Shown here piece after piece: positions 51,796 through 60,878 of a stretch of DNA of 64,000 bases (its first letter is position 1; each line of letters opens with the position of its first letter). Position numbers and translations under genes: made by a program. The notes beneath the pieces are model-generated. The model was given only the letters and a program-made list of their open reading frames with translations. It was not told where the DNA came from and did not search any database. The DNA is taken from NCBI RefSeq assembly GCF_042656585.1, contig NZ_JBHSPG010000023.1. One strand, given 5' to 3'. Source of the DNA: Thalassorhabdus alkalitolerans (GTDB lineage Bacteria; Bacillota; Bacilli; Bacillales; Marinococcaceae).

Positions 51796-51846
51796 TCTGC
51801 GAATGTTGTTTGGATGACCAGCCCAGCAAGAAGGTGGTGAACAAAG

Positions 51847-52704
51847 ATGGCCTCTTTGCGCGAAATAAAAACGCGGATAACTTCGACAAAAAAGACGAAG
51901 CAAATAACAAAAGCGATGGAAATGGTTTCTGCGGCTAAGCTTAACCGTGCACAATCAAAAGCGCAGTCCTATGACCCCTACACGCAAAAAATCCGCGATG
52001 TGGTGGCAAGCATTGCATCAAGCAGTACAGATGTAAGCCATCCCATGTTAGAAGAGCGCCCGGTAAAGAAAACCGGATATATCGTAATCTCATCTGACCG
52101 CGGATTAGCGGGCGGTTATAATTCTAGCTTGATGCGTGACTTCTTCAACAAAGTAGATGAACGTCACAATTCAACAGACGAGTACGGAGTAATTGTGATA
52201 GGACGAATCGGCAGAGACTTGCTGAAAAGAAGAGGAGTACCAATCTTTTCTGAAATCACAGGTCTTGGAGATGATCCTTCCTTTAACGATATCAAGAATT
52301 TAACCCGCACTGCGGTAGATATGTTCGCTAATGAAGAAGTCGATCAGCTGTACTTATGGTACAACCATTTTGTCAGCCCGATTTCTCAAATAGTGACTGA
52401 AACAAAGCTTCTGCCTCTTACGGATCTAGCAGAAGAAAATGTAAAACAGTCATACGAATACGAGCCGTCTGAAGAAGTCATTCTTCAGCAGCTTCTTCCC
52501 CAATATGCTGAGAGCTTAATTTACGGAGCATTATTGGACGGAAAAGCGAGTGAGTTCGGTGCCCGGATGACTGCTATGAGCTCGGCAACAGACAATGCCG
52601 GCAACATTATTGATGAATTAACCTTGTCGTACAACCGTGCGCGACAAGCAGCGATAACCCAGGAGATCAGTGAAATTGTCGGCGGTGCCGCGGCACAAGA
52701 ATAG
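51847..52704 (+). CDS. atpG: ATP synthase F1 subunit gamma
   Basis: A 285-residue central rotor shaft. N-terminal coiled coil MASLREIKTRITSTKKTKQI and the C-terminal helix (NNIIDELTLSYNRARQAAIT-type; here NAGNIIDELTLSYNRARQ) are both typical. AAGAAGGTGGTG precedes the ATG. Confidence 0.96.
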   Translation: MASLREIKTRITSTKKTKQITKAMEMVSAAKLNRAQSKAQSYDPYTQKIRDVVASIASSSTDVSHPMLEERPVKKTGYIVISSDRGLAGGYNSSLMRDFFNKVDERHNSTDEYGVIVIGRIGRDLLKRRGVPIFSEITGLGDDPSFNDIKNLTRTAVDMFANEEVDQLYLWYNHFVSPISQIVTETKLLPLTDLAEENVKQSYEYEPSEEVILQQLLPQYAESLIYGALLDGKASEFGARMTAMSSATDNAGNIIDELTLSYNRARQAAITQEISEIVGGAAAQE

Positions 52705-52740
52705 ACATTTCACATCTCTATCAGGCTAGGAGGGAAAGAG

Positions 52741-54153
52741 ATGAACAAAGGATACGTCACACAAGTTATGGGTCCAGTTGTTGATGTAAGGTTCGAAAGC
52801 GGTAAGCTTCCTGAACTTGACAGCGCCCTGACTGTCGATCAAAAGGCGTCATCTGCTGACTCTGTTGACTTACAGGTTACATTAGAGGTCGCATTGCATC
52901 TAGGTGATGACTCTGTGCGTACCGTAGCGATGGGTTCTACAGACGGCCTCGTTCGCGGTGCGGAAGCATTAGATACAGGCGCTCCAATTACAGTGCCAGT
53001 TGGAAATGAAACACTCGGCCGTGTATTTAACGTATTAGGAGAAACAATTGATTTGGACGAGCCGATGGCACCAGGAGTGCGCAAGGATCCAATTCACCGT
53101 GAATCTCCAAAATTTGAAGAGCTTTCCACACAAACGGAAATTCTCGAAACTGGAATTAAAGTAGTAGACCTTCTTGCTCCATATGTAAAAGGTGGTAAAA
53201 TCGGTCTCTTCGGTGGTGCCGGTGTAGGTAAAACCGTACTAATCCAGGAGCTTATCAACAACATCGCGCAAGAGCACGGGGGGATCTCCGTATTCGCTGG
53301 TGTAGGTGAGCGTACTCGTGAAGGTAACGACCTTTACTATGAAATGAAAGACTCTGGTGTTATTAACAAAACAGCCATGGTATTTGGACAAATGAACGAG
53401 CCGCCTGGTGCGCGTATGCGTGTTGCCTTGACTGGCTTAACAATGGCTGAGCACTTCCGTGACCAGGAAGGCGCTGACGTACTTCTATTCGTTGATAACA
53501 TTTACCGCTTTACACAAGCTGGTTCTGAGGTATCAGCTTTGCTTGGCCGTATGCCATCTGCGGTAGGTTATCAGCCGACACTAGCAACGGAAATGGGTCA
53601 GCTACAAGAGCGGATCACATCCACAAAGACAGGTTCCGTTACTTCCATCCAGGCGATTTATGTACCTGCGGATGACTATACTGACCCGGCTCCAGCAACT
53701 ACGTTTGCTCACTTGGATGCTACCACAAACTTAGAGCGTAAGCTTTCTGAAATGGGTATCTACCCGGCGGTGGACCCACTTGCATCTACTTCCCGTGCCC
53801 TTTCTCCTGAAATTGTTGGAGACGAGCACTACGAGGTAGCTCGTAATGTGCAGCAGACTCTTCAAAAGTATAAAGAGCTTCAAGATATTATCGCCATTCT
53901 TGGTATGGATGAACTATCTGAAGAAGATAAATTGGTCGTACATCGTGCTCGTCGTATTCAGTTCTTCTTGTCCCAAAACTTCCACGTAGCTGAGCAGTTT
54001 ACAGGACAAAAAGGTTCCTACGTGCAAGTAAAAGACACCATCCAAGGTTTCAAAGAAATCTTAGAAGGTAAATACGATGACATTCCTGAAGATGCATTCC
54101 GTCTTGTAGGTCCAATTGACGATGTGCTTGAAAAAGCTAAGGCCATGTCCTAA
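52741..54153 (+). CDS. atpD: ATP synthase F1 subunit beta
   Basis: A 470-residue catalytic subunit. P-loop GGAGVGKTVL, the catalytic Glu region GERTREGND and the DELSEED-like loop (DELSEEDKL) are intact. A minor oddity is DNIYRFTQAGSE, where most homologues have Phe instead of Tyr. AGGAGGGAAAGAG precedes the ATG. Confidence 0.97.
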   Translation: MNKGYVTQVMGPVVDVRFESGKLPELDSALTVDQKASSADSVDLQVTLEVALHLGDDSVRTVAMGSTDGLVRGAEALDTGAPITVPVGNETLGRVFNVLGETIDLDEPMAPGVRKDPIHRESPKFEELSTQTEILETGIKVVDLLAPYVKGGKIGLFGGAGVGKTVLIQELINNIAQEHGGISVFAGVGERTREGNDLYYEMKDSGVINKTAMVFGQMNEPPGARMRVALTGLTMAEHFRDQEGADVLLFVDNIYRFTQAGSEVSALLGRMPSAVGYQPTLATEMGQLQERITSTKTGSVTSIQAIYVPADDYTDPAPATTFAHLDATTNLERKLSEMGIYPAVDPLASTSRALSPEIVGDEHYEVARNVQQTLQKYKELQDIIAILGMDELSEEDKLVVHRARRIQFFLSQNFHVAEQFTGQKGSYVQVKDTIQGFKEILEGKYDDIPEDAFRLVGPIDDVLEKAKAMS

Positions 54154-54181
54154 GCCCGGATGCTGTTAAGGAGGAATTACC

Positions 54182-54589
54182 ATGCCGACTATGAATGTCA
54201 ATGTTGTAACTCCTGATGGCACAGTATACGAAGGGGATGTGGAAATGGTCAGCGCCCGTGCTCAAAGCGGTGAGCTCGGTATTTTACCTAATCACATTCC
54301 GATGGTTGCCCCGTTAGCAGTAGGAGCTGTTCGTTTGAAGAAATCTTCAAACGATGTTCAGCTCGTTTCTGTAAGCGGCGGATTTCTAGAAGTTCGTCCA
54401 GACAAAGTGACCATTTTGGCTGAAGCTGCTGAACTTCCTTCGGATATTGATGTCGCCCGGGCCCGCGCTGCAAAAGAGCGGGCAGAGCGCCGGCTTGAAA
54501 GTGCCAAACAGGACGAAATTGATTTCAAAAGAGCCCAGCTTGCTCTTAAACGAGCAACAACACGGCTTGACGTTGCGAATAACAAATAA
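54182..54589 (+). CDS. atpC: ATP synthase F1 subunit epsilon
   Basis: A 135-residue regulatory subunit: beta-sandwich domain (VNVVTPDGTVYEGDVEMV, LGILPNHIPMVAPL) and a C-terminal helical hairpin. AAGGAGGA precedes the ATG; last gene of the operon. Confidence 0.96.
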   Translation: MPTMNVNVVTPDGTVYEGDVEMVSARAQSGELGILPNHIPMVAPLAVGAVRLKKSSNDVQLVSVSGGFLEVRPDKVTILAEAAELPSDIDVARARAAKERAERRLESAKQDEIDFKRAQLALKRATTRLDVANNK

Positions 54590-54593
54590 ATCA

Positions 54594-54635
54594 AAAAAAC
54601 GTACCCGAACATTAGACGTTCAGGTACGTTTTTTT
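54594..54635 (+). terminator. atp operon terminator
   Basis: AAAACGTACC.GAAC pairs with GTTC.GGTACGTTTT and is followed by T residues; A-tract on the 5' side. Confidence 0.93.
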
Positions 54636-54679
54636 ATTTGCCCTGTAACCTATTTGTAACAATTATGTAACATTTCCGT

Positions 54680-54692
54680 GGTGCCTGGCACC
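54680..54692. repeat. Palindrome-bounded element, copy F (single end)
   Basis: One GGTGCCTGGCACC flanked by TTATGTAACATTT on the left and TTGTAACATTATTGTAACA on the right; no second end palindrome, so this is a half-element. The remaining 400 bases to ywzB have no feature I can support. Confidence 0.75.
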
Positions 54693-55105
54693 CGTATTAG
54701 TTGTAACATTATTGTAACAATCTTTGAGTTCGCGGAGAAAAAAGCTGTTTTATTCTCTGTCTCGCGGGAAGAGAACATATAAGAGCAGTTATTAACAATC
54801 CTAGAAAGGGTATGTATGAGACAGTCTACAGGGACTCCTTCCTGCGAAAGAAAGCGTAGAGAGCAATCTGATATTCTTTTAGTAATGTAAGCATTTCCAA
54901 TTGATAATATTTTGTGAAACGACAAAAATTATCTATGGATTCTTTAGAAGAGATAGGATATTATGTAAATTGGATTGCTGATTACAAAGAGATTAAGCTT
55001 TCTTTAAAAAAAGCAATTTATAGGTAAATGGGCCCTTCTCATATGGCAGAATTTAACCTATGATACTTCTCGGATTGTCAGTTCGACGGTAAGGAGTTTT
55101 GAGTT

Positions 55106-55339
55106 ATGGAAGATGCCGCAGGGCAACAGGCTATCATACATATCGTCGTCAATCTCTTTTTCTTGGTGGTTGTTTGGTGGAGCATACAGTGCTTCCGATT
55201 TGATGTTTTTGTGCGGCAGCCAGATGGTCCAAAAGCAAAGATGCTTATGATCCTGGTCACAATCGCACTGGCTCATCTCGTGAGCGCATTTTTCCTTGAG
55301 TATTTAAATTGGTCACTCATGCTTCGTTATTTGTTTTAA
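55106..55339 (+). CDS. ywzB: DUF1146 family membrane protein YwzB
   Basis: A 77-residue protein with two membrane helices (about 10-28 and 46-66) and the charged loop FDVFVRQPDGPKAKML. It sits between atpC and murA like B. subtilis ywzB. GTAAGGAG precedes the ATG. Function unknown. Confidence 0.82.
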   Translation: MEDAAGQQAIIHIVVNLFFLVVVWWSIQCFRFDVFVRQPDGPKAKMLMILVTIALAHLVSAFFLEYLNWSLMLRYLF

Positions 55340-56065
55340 CCAAAGCAAGCCCTCGTATTCGTTCTAAAAAGTGGATGCTGACTACTTCTTCCATGTATGA
55401 GCTCTTATGTTCAGGTCACAATTTAGATAAGGACATTACTCGGCAGGAGAAATAGGCATCGGGAATACGTACAAGGTTTGTAAGTTTTGCTGACCATCAA
55501 AAGGGGTAAGTGCAGTATGGATTGCAGGTTTTTCCATTATTAGGAAGGAAATTACGAAAGAGGTATGGAAGCTATTGGTCAAAAGCCAATAATTAGCAGC
55601 TAGAATGCAGATTCAGTTTTCCTTTATTACTTTCCTGTATTATCAAGAAAATGAAAAAAAGAATGAGAAGAAAGCCTGCGATGAAAAGCGGTGGGGGTTT
55701 TACAGAAAGAAGAACACCAAAGGAATATGCCTTGATAAAAGGTGAGACAACGACAGTGGTAATTCCCTTTATCCGTTACACAAGTTTGAAAATGAAAAGA
55801 ACAAAAAAAGCAGCAGTCATTACGGACATAATCTAGGACCGTCTTACACTTTATAAATGCAACTGACCAACTACTAAACATTGGGCTAAGAACGTTACCC
55901 GTAAAGAGCACGCCCATGTGCCTTTTTGAATACGAATAACAGTAAGGCGAGATTCCTGTCTAACTGTATTGAAGGAAACTATTTTAAAAGGGGCATGCCT
56001 GGATCGGGACTTCTAAGAATTGCCTTAAAGATTTAGGATCATTATTGGACGCGGAGGGGAATACG
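55340..56065. other. Gene-free gap between ywzB and murA1
   Basis: About 725 bases with no credible gene on either strand. The only open frames (61 codons at 55651 on +, 96 on -) lack ribosome sites and have unlikely compositions. B. subtilis carries ywmB near this place; I could not find an intact counterpart. Confidence 0.6.
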
Positions 56066-57391
56066 TTGGATAAAATTATTGTACGCGGAGGAAAGCGGCT
56101 GAAAGGTACTGTAAAAGCAGAAGGCGCAAAGAATGCAGTGCTGCCTGTTATTGCAGCTTCTTTATTAGCCGAAGAAGGCACAAGCAGAATTTATGATGTG
56201 CCATCCTTAGCAGATGTATACACAATGAAAAATGTGCTTGCGCACTTAAACATGGATGTAGAATATAAGGATAATACGTTTATTGCAAACGCTGAAGGTG
56301 CTCTTGGAACAGATGCACCGTTTGAATATGTTAGAAAAATGAGAGCATCTTTTTTAGTCATGGGTCCTTTGCTTGCTAGAAAAGGGCATGCACATATTGC
56401 TCTTCCTGGAGGGTGTGCCATAGGTTCTCGCCCGATTGACCAGCACCTAAAAGGATTTGAGGCAATGGGAGCCACTGTGGAAATTGGCCAGGGCTACATT
56501 GAAGCGAAGGTAAAAGGTAGACTTCAAGGCGCGAAAATTTATTTAGATTTCCCAAGTGTAGGTGCGACGGAGAACATTATGATGGCTGCGTCTCTTGCTG
56601 AAGGGACAACAGTAATTGAGAACGTTGCGGAGGAGCCTGAGATCGTTGACTTGGCCAACTATTTAAATGCAATGGGAGCTAAGGTCCGCGGAGCTGGTAC
56701 AGGAAGCATCCGTATCGAAGGGGTAGAAAGCTTAAAAGCTGCTGAGCACACTATTATCCCTGACCGGATTGAAGCAGGAACGTTTATGGTAGCTGCCGCT
56801 ATTACACGGGGAGATGTATTTGTTGAGGGAGCTCTTACTGAACATCTTCGTCCACTAGTGGCAAAGATGAGAGAAATGGGAGTGAAGATCGAAGAGCACG
56901 ATAACGGAATGCGTGTGATTGGCTCAGATATTCTTCGCCCGGTTGATCTGAAAACTATGCCTCATCCTGGTTTCCCTACTGATATGCAAGCACAAATGAT
57001 GGCTTTGCTTACACAGGCCAAGGGGACAGCAGTAGTTACAGAAACAGTATTTGAGAATCGTTTCATGCACGTAGAAGAGTTCCGTCGTATGAATTCAAGC
57101 ATTAAGATTGAAGGACGCTCTGCGATCATCAGCGGACCAACACGCCTTCAAGGAGCAGAAGTATCCGCAACAGACCTGCGTGCAGGTGCAGCCCTTATTT
57201 TAGCCGGGCTTGTTGCAGATGGAGAGACTCACGTAACCGAGCTTCGTCACATTGACAGAGGCTATGTAAACTTCCACGAGAAGCTGAAAAGCCTTGGAGC
57301 CCGCATTGAGCGCGTAAAAGTTATCGAAGAAAGTGATATTGAAGAAGACAAAGTTGTATCAATGAACAGCAACAACAAAGCAGTAAACTAA
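56066..57391 (+). CDS. murAA: UDP-N-acetylglucosamine 1-carboxyvinyltransferase (MurA1)
   Basis: A 441-residue MurA, the main Bacillus paralogue by position (before spoIID). Catalytic Cys loop LPGGCAIGSRPIDQHLKGFE; substrate motif VEGAKNAVLPVIAAS-type at the N-terminus. The start is a TTG at 56066 preceded by GGAGGGG; the in-frame TTG at 56045 has no ribosome site. The C-terminal acidic extension after residue about 420 is typical. Confidence 0.95.
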   Translation: MDKIIVRGGKRLKGTVKAEGAKNAVLPVIAASLLAEEGTSRIYDVPSLADVYTMKNVLAHLNMDVEYKDNTFIANAEGALGTDAPFEYVRKMRASFLVMGPLLARKGHAHIALPGGCAIGSRPIDQHLKGFEAMGATVEIGQGYIEAKVKGRLQGAKIYLDFPSVGATENIMMAASLAEGTTVIENVAEEPEIVDLANYLNAMGAKVRGAGTGSIRIEGVESLKAAEHTIIPDRIEAGTFMVAAAITRGDVFVEGALTEHLRPLVAKMREMGVKIEEHDNGMRVIGSDILRPVDLKTMPHPGFPTDMQAQMMALLTQAKGTAVVTETVFENRFMHVEEFRRMNSSIKIEGRSAIISGPTRLQGAEVSATDLRAGAALILAGLVADGETHVTELRHIDRGYVNFHEKLKSLGARIERVKVIEESDIEEDKVVSMNSNNKAVN

Positions 57392-57403
57392 TGTAATCCT
57401 TCC

Positions 57404-57440
57404 AAAACGACCACTCCACCAATGGAGTGGTCGTTTTTTT
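57404..57440 (+). terminator. Terminator after murA1
   Basis: AAAACGACCACTCCA pairs perfectly with TGGAGTGGTCGTTTT, then T residues. Confidence 0.95.
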
Positions 57441-57453
57441 AGGGTGCTTTTAG

Positions 57454-57518
57454 GGTGCCCTGGCACCACACAGCAGCCTGTAACATTCATATGACATTTT
57501 TTTAGGGTGCCTGGCACC
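57454..57518. repeat. Palindrome-bounded element, copy G (two left ends in tandem)
   Basis: GGTGCCCTGGCACC (57454-57467) and GGTGCCTGGCACC (57506-57518), 52 bp apart. Each is followed by CCTGTAACATTCAT or TCTGTAACATACAT and then TGACATTT or TAACATTT. Two truncated left halves in direct orientation. Confidence 0.8.
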
Positions 57519-57737
57519 CCAGTAGTCTGTAACATACATGTAACATTTCAGAATCCCTTTTTCTCTTCATGAGTATCTTTATGCCTTCTATCCTTGTTCT
57601 ATCCCCGACCTGGAATTCATAAGCTGATACAGAAAAAGAAAAGCTTATTTAGTTGTGTCCTGCTGTGAATAAGATACAGGCAGGACAAGTTAATCACTGG
57701 GTTGCATGAAGACTCTTGGGTCATGGGGGAAATTCAT

Positions 57738-58787
57738 ATGAAAAAACTGTTATGCTTGGGACTGGTTTTTACTGGTTTATTATTAGTCATGCCGGCTCTG
57801 CTGGTCATTGCTTTTTCAGGAAGCGGCACGGCTCCTGTGGGATCTGCTGATGGTACAGCACCCTTAACAGAAGCAGAAACAAGTTCCGAGGAGGTCAGCG
57901 ATATGGCAGATAACCTCGAGGTAAGTGTTTTTAGGAGCAAAAGTGAAATGATTGAGGAGATTCCTTTAGAAGATTATGTAACAGGCGTAGTGGCCTCAGA
58001 AATGCCCGCCAGCTTCGAAATGGAGGCATTGAAGGCCCAAGCCCTTACAGCTAGAACTTACATCATACAGCAGGTCCTGCAGCCTGCAGACATCAACCTG
58101 CCGGACGGAGCCATGGTTTCGGATACTCCCATGCATCAGGTCTACCATAGTAAAGAAGAGTTGAAAGAGCAATGGGGAAGCGAGTATGAGTGGAAAATAA
58201 ACAAAATAGAAGAAGCGGTAAAAGGAACAGCGGGCCAGGTGCTTACATTTGAAGGTGAACCCATCACGGCTGCCTTTTTTTCAACGAGCAACGGCTACAC
58301 TGAGAATTCCGAGGATTACTGGGAAAATGAAATTCCTTATCTACGAAGCGTGGAAAGTCCCTGGGATCAGGAATCTCCTCGATACGAAAATGCGAAACGA
58401 TTTACTCAGACCGAATTTGAACAGAAGCTTGGCATCACTCTCGGAGAAAGTGCAATTGGAGATATTGTAGAGAGAACAGAGGGAGGACGGGTGTCGGAAG
58501 TTGTGATTGGAGAGAGAACCTTTCACGGCCGTGATGTTCGAGAAAAGCTTGAGCTTGATTCCAGTGACTTTACCTTTGAACAGCTTGGAAATGAAGTCGT
58601 CGTCTATACGAAAGGCTGGGGCCACGGTGTGGGAATGAGTCAATACGGGGCTGATGGAATGGCCAAAGAAGGAAAAAGCTATAAAGACATCATTCAGCAT
58701 TATTACCAGGGAGTTTCTGTGGATGTCGTGGATCCATACGTTCCTCGCCTGACAGCTATGGTCACAGGAGAAGAGGATGCTTCATAG
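57738..58787 (+). CDS. spoIID: Stage II sporulation protein D
   Basis: A 349-residue lytic transglycosylase needed for engulfment with SpoIIM and SpoIIP. One N-terminal membrane anchor (residues about 2-26). Core motif LEDYVTGVVASEMPASFEME with the catalytic Glu, then LKAQALTARTY and the C-terminal GWGHGVGMSQYGADGMA. The ATG at 57738 follows GGGGGA and starts right at the anchor. Expected to be sigma-E controlled; I could not place a convincing promoter. Confidence 0.95.
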   Translation: MKKLLCLGLVFTGLLLVMPALLVIAFSGSGTAPVGSADGTAPLTEAETSSEEVSDMADNLEVSVFRSKSEMIEEIPLEDYVTGVVASEMPASFEMEALKAQALTARTYIIQQVLQPADINLPDGAMVSDTPMHQVYHSKEELKEQWGSEYEWKINKIEEAVKGTAGQVLTFEGEPITAAFFSTSNGYTENSEDYWENEIPYLRSVESPWDQESPRYENAKRFTQTEFEQKLGITLGESAIGDIVERTEGGRVSEVVIGERTFHGRDVREKLELDSSDFTFEQLGNEVVVYTKGWGHGVGMSQYGADGMAKEGKSYKDIIQHYYQGVSVDVVDPYVPRLTAMVTGEEDAS

Positions 58788-58794
58788 ATTTATA

Positions 58795-58901
58795 GGTGCC
58801 TGGCACCCCTGGGGTTTGTAATATAATTGTAAACAGTATGAGCTTGTAAGCCCTTTGCTATCAGCCTTTACCTTATTATTATAAAAAGGGTGCCAGGCAC
58901 C
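58795..58901. repeat. 107-bp palindrome-bounded element, copy H
   Basis: GGTGCCTGGCACC (58795-58807) and GGTGCCAGGCACC (58889-58901), exact reverse complements, with TTTGTAATATAATTGTAA inside. Located between spoIID and the spoIIQ promoter. Confidence 0.88.
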
Positions 58902-58925
58902 CTTACAAAAAATTTCCAAATTGAT

Positions 58926-58954
58926 GTATATCTTCTCTCAGTTTTGATCAGAAT
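58926..58954 (+). promoter_or_regulatory. Candidate sigma-F promoter of spoIIQ
   Basis: GTATA, 15 bases, GATCAGAAT. It has the same spacing and the same -10 deviation as the spoIIR candidate. Confidence 0.6.
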
Positions 58955-58975
58955 GGTTTTTGAGGTGATGATCAA

Positions 58976-59848
58976 ATGAGAGAAGAAGACAAACAGCACA
59001 CTGCTGCCCGTGAATCTCAATCCAGGGCATCAAAGCTGCGTAACGCAATGAAAAAATCGTGGGTATGGCCTGCAGTCTATCTAAGTGCATGTGCGATTTT
59101 ACTAGGTTCGTTCTTTTTCATTCAAGGAACAGGGAACGACCAGGCAGAAGAGCCACTTCCGCCAGATGATTTAGAGTGGGGCGAAGAGTCTCAAAATGAA
59201 GAAGATGCCGTTGAAGTAGCTTTAGAGACTGAGAATCTACAAATGCCTGTAACTGATGAAGATAGTGTAGAGATTATTGGCTATTACTACGACCATGAAG
59301 CATCCACAGAAGAACAGCAAGCTGCACTCGTATATTACAATAATATGTACTATCACAACAAGGGAATCGATGTAGCGAGAGAAGACAATGAAACTTTTGA
59401 AGTAACAGCTGCTGCAAGCGGTGAAGTGGTAAAAGCAGAAAAAGATTCTCTGCTTGGCCATATTGTCGAGCTTGAGCATGAAGATGGATTGGTTACATCT
59501 TACAACAGTCTTGAAAAGCTTGAAGTAGAAGAAGGCGATTCTGTATCCCAAGGCGATGTTCTTGGAATGGCCGGCCGTAACCTTTATAACACTGACGCTG
59601 GCGTACACGCTCATTTTGAAGTACGGAGCAATGGAGAAGCATTAAATCCAGTTGATATGCTTCACCAGCCAATGAGTGAAATTGTAAATGCTGATGAGAA
59701 GGAAGAAGAGCCAAAAGAAGAGCCAAAAGAAGAAACTGACACAGAAGATCAAGGCGATGAAGACTTAGAAGAAATGCTTCCTCAAGAGGATGACACTCAA
59801 GACGAGGAAGAAGAACAGCCTGAAGAAAACGAAGAAGACGTAGAATAA
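58976..59848 (+). CDS. spoIIQ: Stage II sporulation protein Q (degenerate LytM domain)
   Basis: A 290-residue forespore membrane protein that pairs with SpoIIIAH to zip the engulfing membranes. One membrane helix (about 30-50) and an M23/LytM domain (about 115-225). In the zinc motif the first His is replaced by Asn128 (NKGIDVA), while HAHFEV (His211, His213) remains, so it is probably catalytically inactive like the B. subtilis protein. A tail of about 50 residues, mostly Glu and Asp, follows and is unusually long. TGAGGTGATG precedes the ATG. Confidence 0.93.
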   Translation: MREEDKQHTAARESQSRASKLRNAMKKSWVWPAVYLSACAILLGSFFFIQGTGNDQAEEPLPPDDLEWGEESQNEEDAVEVALETENLQMPVTDEDSVEIIGYYYDHEASTEEQQAALVYYNNMYYHNKGIDVAREDNETFEVTAAASGEVVKAEKDSLLGHIVELEHEDGLVTSYNSLEKLEVEEGDSVSQGDVLGMAGRNLYNTDAGVHAHFEVRSNGEALNPVDMLHQPMSEIVNADEKEEEPKEEPKEETDTEDQGDEDLEEMLPQEDDTQDEEEEQPEENEEDVE

Positions 59849-59914
59849 TATAATTGAACCAAATAAAAAAGGGAAGAAGGTAAAGGCAACGCTTCCGTTC
59901 TTCCCTCTCTATTA

Positions 59915-59957
59915 AGGACTCTGGTAAACATATCCAGGGTCCTATTTATTTTAATTT
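59915..59957 (+). terminator. Terminator region after spoIIQ
   Basis: AGGACTCTGG pairs with CCAGGGTCCT and is followed by a T/A-rich tail; another hairpin (AGGGAAGAA/TTCTTCCCT) lies at 59870-59906. From here to 60265 the sequence is AT-rich and I see nothing else to support. Confidence 0.7.
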
Positions 59958-60265
59958 TCATTATTAAAAGAATTTTTTTAAAATAATTTAAAAAACCTGT
60001 TGCTAAGAATCAGAAAATTTGAAATAATGAGTAACATAGAAAGATAGGTAGGAACATAGAGAAAAGAAGAATAAAAGGTTTTCGAATCGATATTTTGAAA
60101 ACGCATACATTTTTTGAAAGACAGGCCTTCACAGCATAGTGGAATAATAACCTCCCAGATACACTAGAGGGGAGGATAATGAGGCGAGTGAACTTTTATG
60201 GCAGTCGTTAAGCTGAGCAAGTATTCAGTTTTTATCAAATTAATGAAAAAAAGAAAGGGGTCATC

Positions 60266-60445
60266 ATGATGCTCATTCTCTTATTGACAATAACCTTGCT
60301 CTGTATTGTAGGAACCATTTATTTCAAAAAGCCGCTTCTCTTAACTGTACCGTTTGGAGTCATTGGCCTGTATATGGTCGTTCAAATAGCTATGGTGCCG
60401 CTGCCTTTTTTTGAAACCATGCGATTTATCTTTAGCCTTCGATAA
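60266..60445 (+). CDS. Small two-helix membrane protein
   Basis: A 59-residue frame starting ATG ATG after AAAGGGG. It encodes MMLILLLTITLLCIVGTIYF as a first membrane helix, a KKP turn, a second helix (LLLTVPFGVIGLYMVVQIAM) and a short FRF-type tail. The clean ribosome site, two amphipathically bounded helices and tight spacing (26 bases) to the next gene support it. No family recognised. Confidence 0.6.
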   Translation: MMLILLLTITLLCIVGTIYFKKPLLLTVPFGVIGLYMVVQIAMVPLPFFETMRFIFSLR

Positions 60446-60471
60446 AGATGACAAAGAAAGGAGTAACAAGC

Positions 60472-60762
60472 ATGAATGCTAAAGCTTCAAATCATACAGT
60501 TCGCAATCAGCAGCATGCTTATGCTGCCTGTCCAAAGTGCGGGAAAGAAGAACTTCTCCTCATTTTAAAATGGAGATACATGTTCTTAACTTCAACGATG
60601 CCGATAGTGGCGGCTCTTCTCATAGGATATTTCTTTCATATTATATTTCTTGTGTTTATCCCGGGAATTCTCGTGATGAATTACTTGATTGCCAAAAAGA
60701 AAACACCTTTCCTGATCTGCAAGACATGCAGGCACGCGCAACCATCATTTCAGCCAGATTGA
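60472..60762 (+). CDS. Small zinc-ribbon membrane protein
   Basis: A 96-residue protein. A CPKCGKEE pair near residue 22 and a CKTCRHAQ pair near residue 86 flank two adjacent membrane helices (about 37-70). This looks like a split zinc ribbon brought together across a helical hairpin. ATG at 60472 follows AAAGGAG by 8 bases. Unknown function; likely co-transcribed with the preceding small protein. Confidence 0.7.
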   Translation: MNAKASNHTVRNQQHAYAACPKCGKEELLLILKWRYMFLTSTMPIVAALLIGYFFHIIFLVFIPGILVMNYLIAKKKTPFLICKTCRHAQPSFQPD

Positions 60763-60878
60763 CTGCTCAGTCATTCATCCCAGGAAAGGCTTTATAATAA
60801 CTCATATTAAAGGGGGTGGTGCCCTTCTAACCTAAAGGGACGAAGGGGAGGAAGTGTATTAAATAAGGAGGTGCAAGG

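Noticed and set aside
53497..53532. Tyr for Phe in the AtpD DNIFRF motif as a functional change
   Set aside because: A conservative aromatic substitution outside the catalytic residues; not enough to claim an effect.
55651..55836. A 61-codon basic open frame between ywzB and murA1
   Set aside because: No ribosome site, composition unlike neighbours, and a similar-sized frame on the other strand; probably chance.
44454..58901. TGGCAC within the palindromic repeats as sigma-54 -24 elements
   Set aside because: The repeats lack a TTGC at the required 10-base GG-GC spacing; the resemblance is only to the -24 half.
26313..58901. CRISPR-like array from the recurring GGTGCC repeats
   Set aside because: Repeats are dispersed over 32 kb, paired as inverted ends, and have no unique spacers or cas genes.
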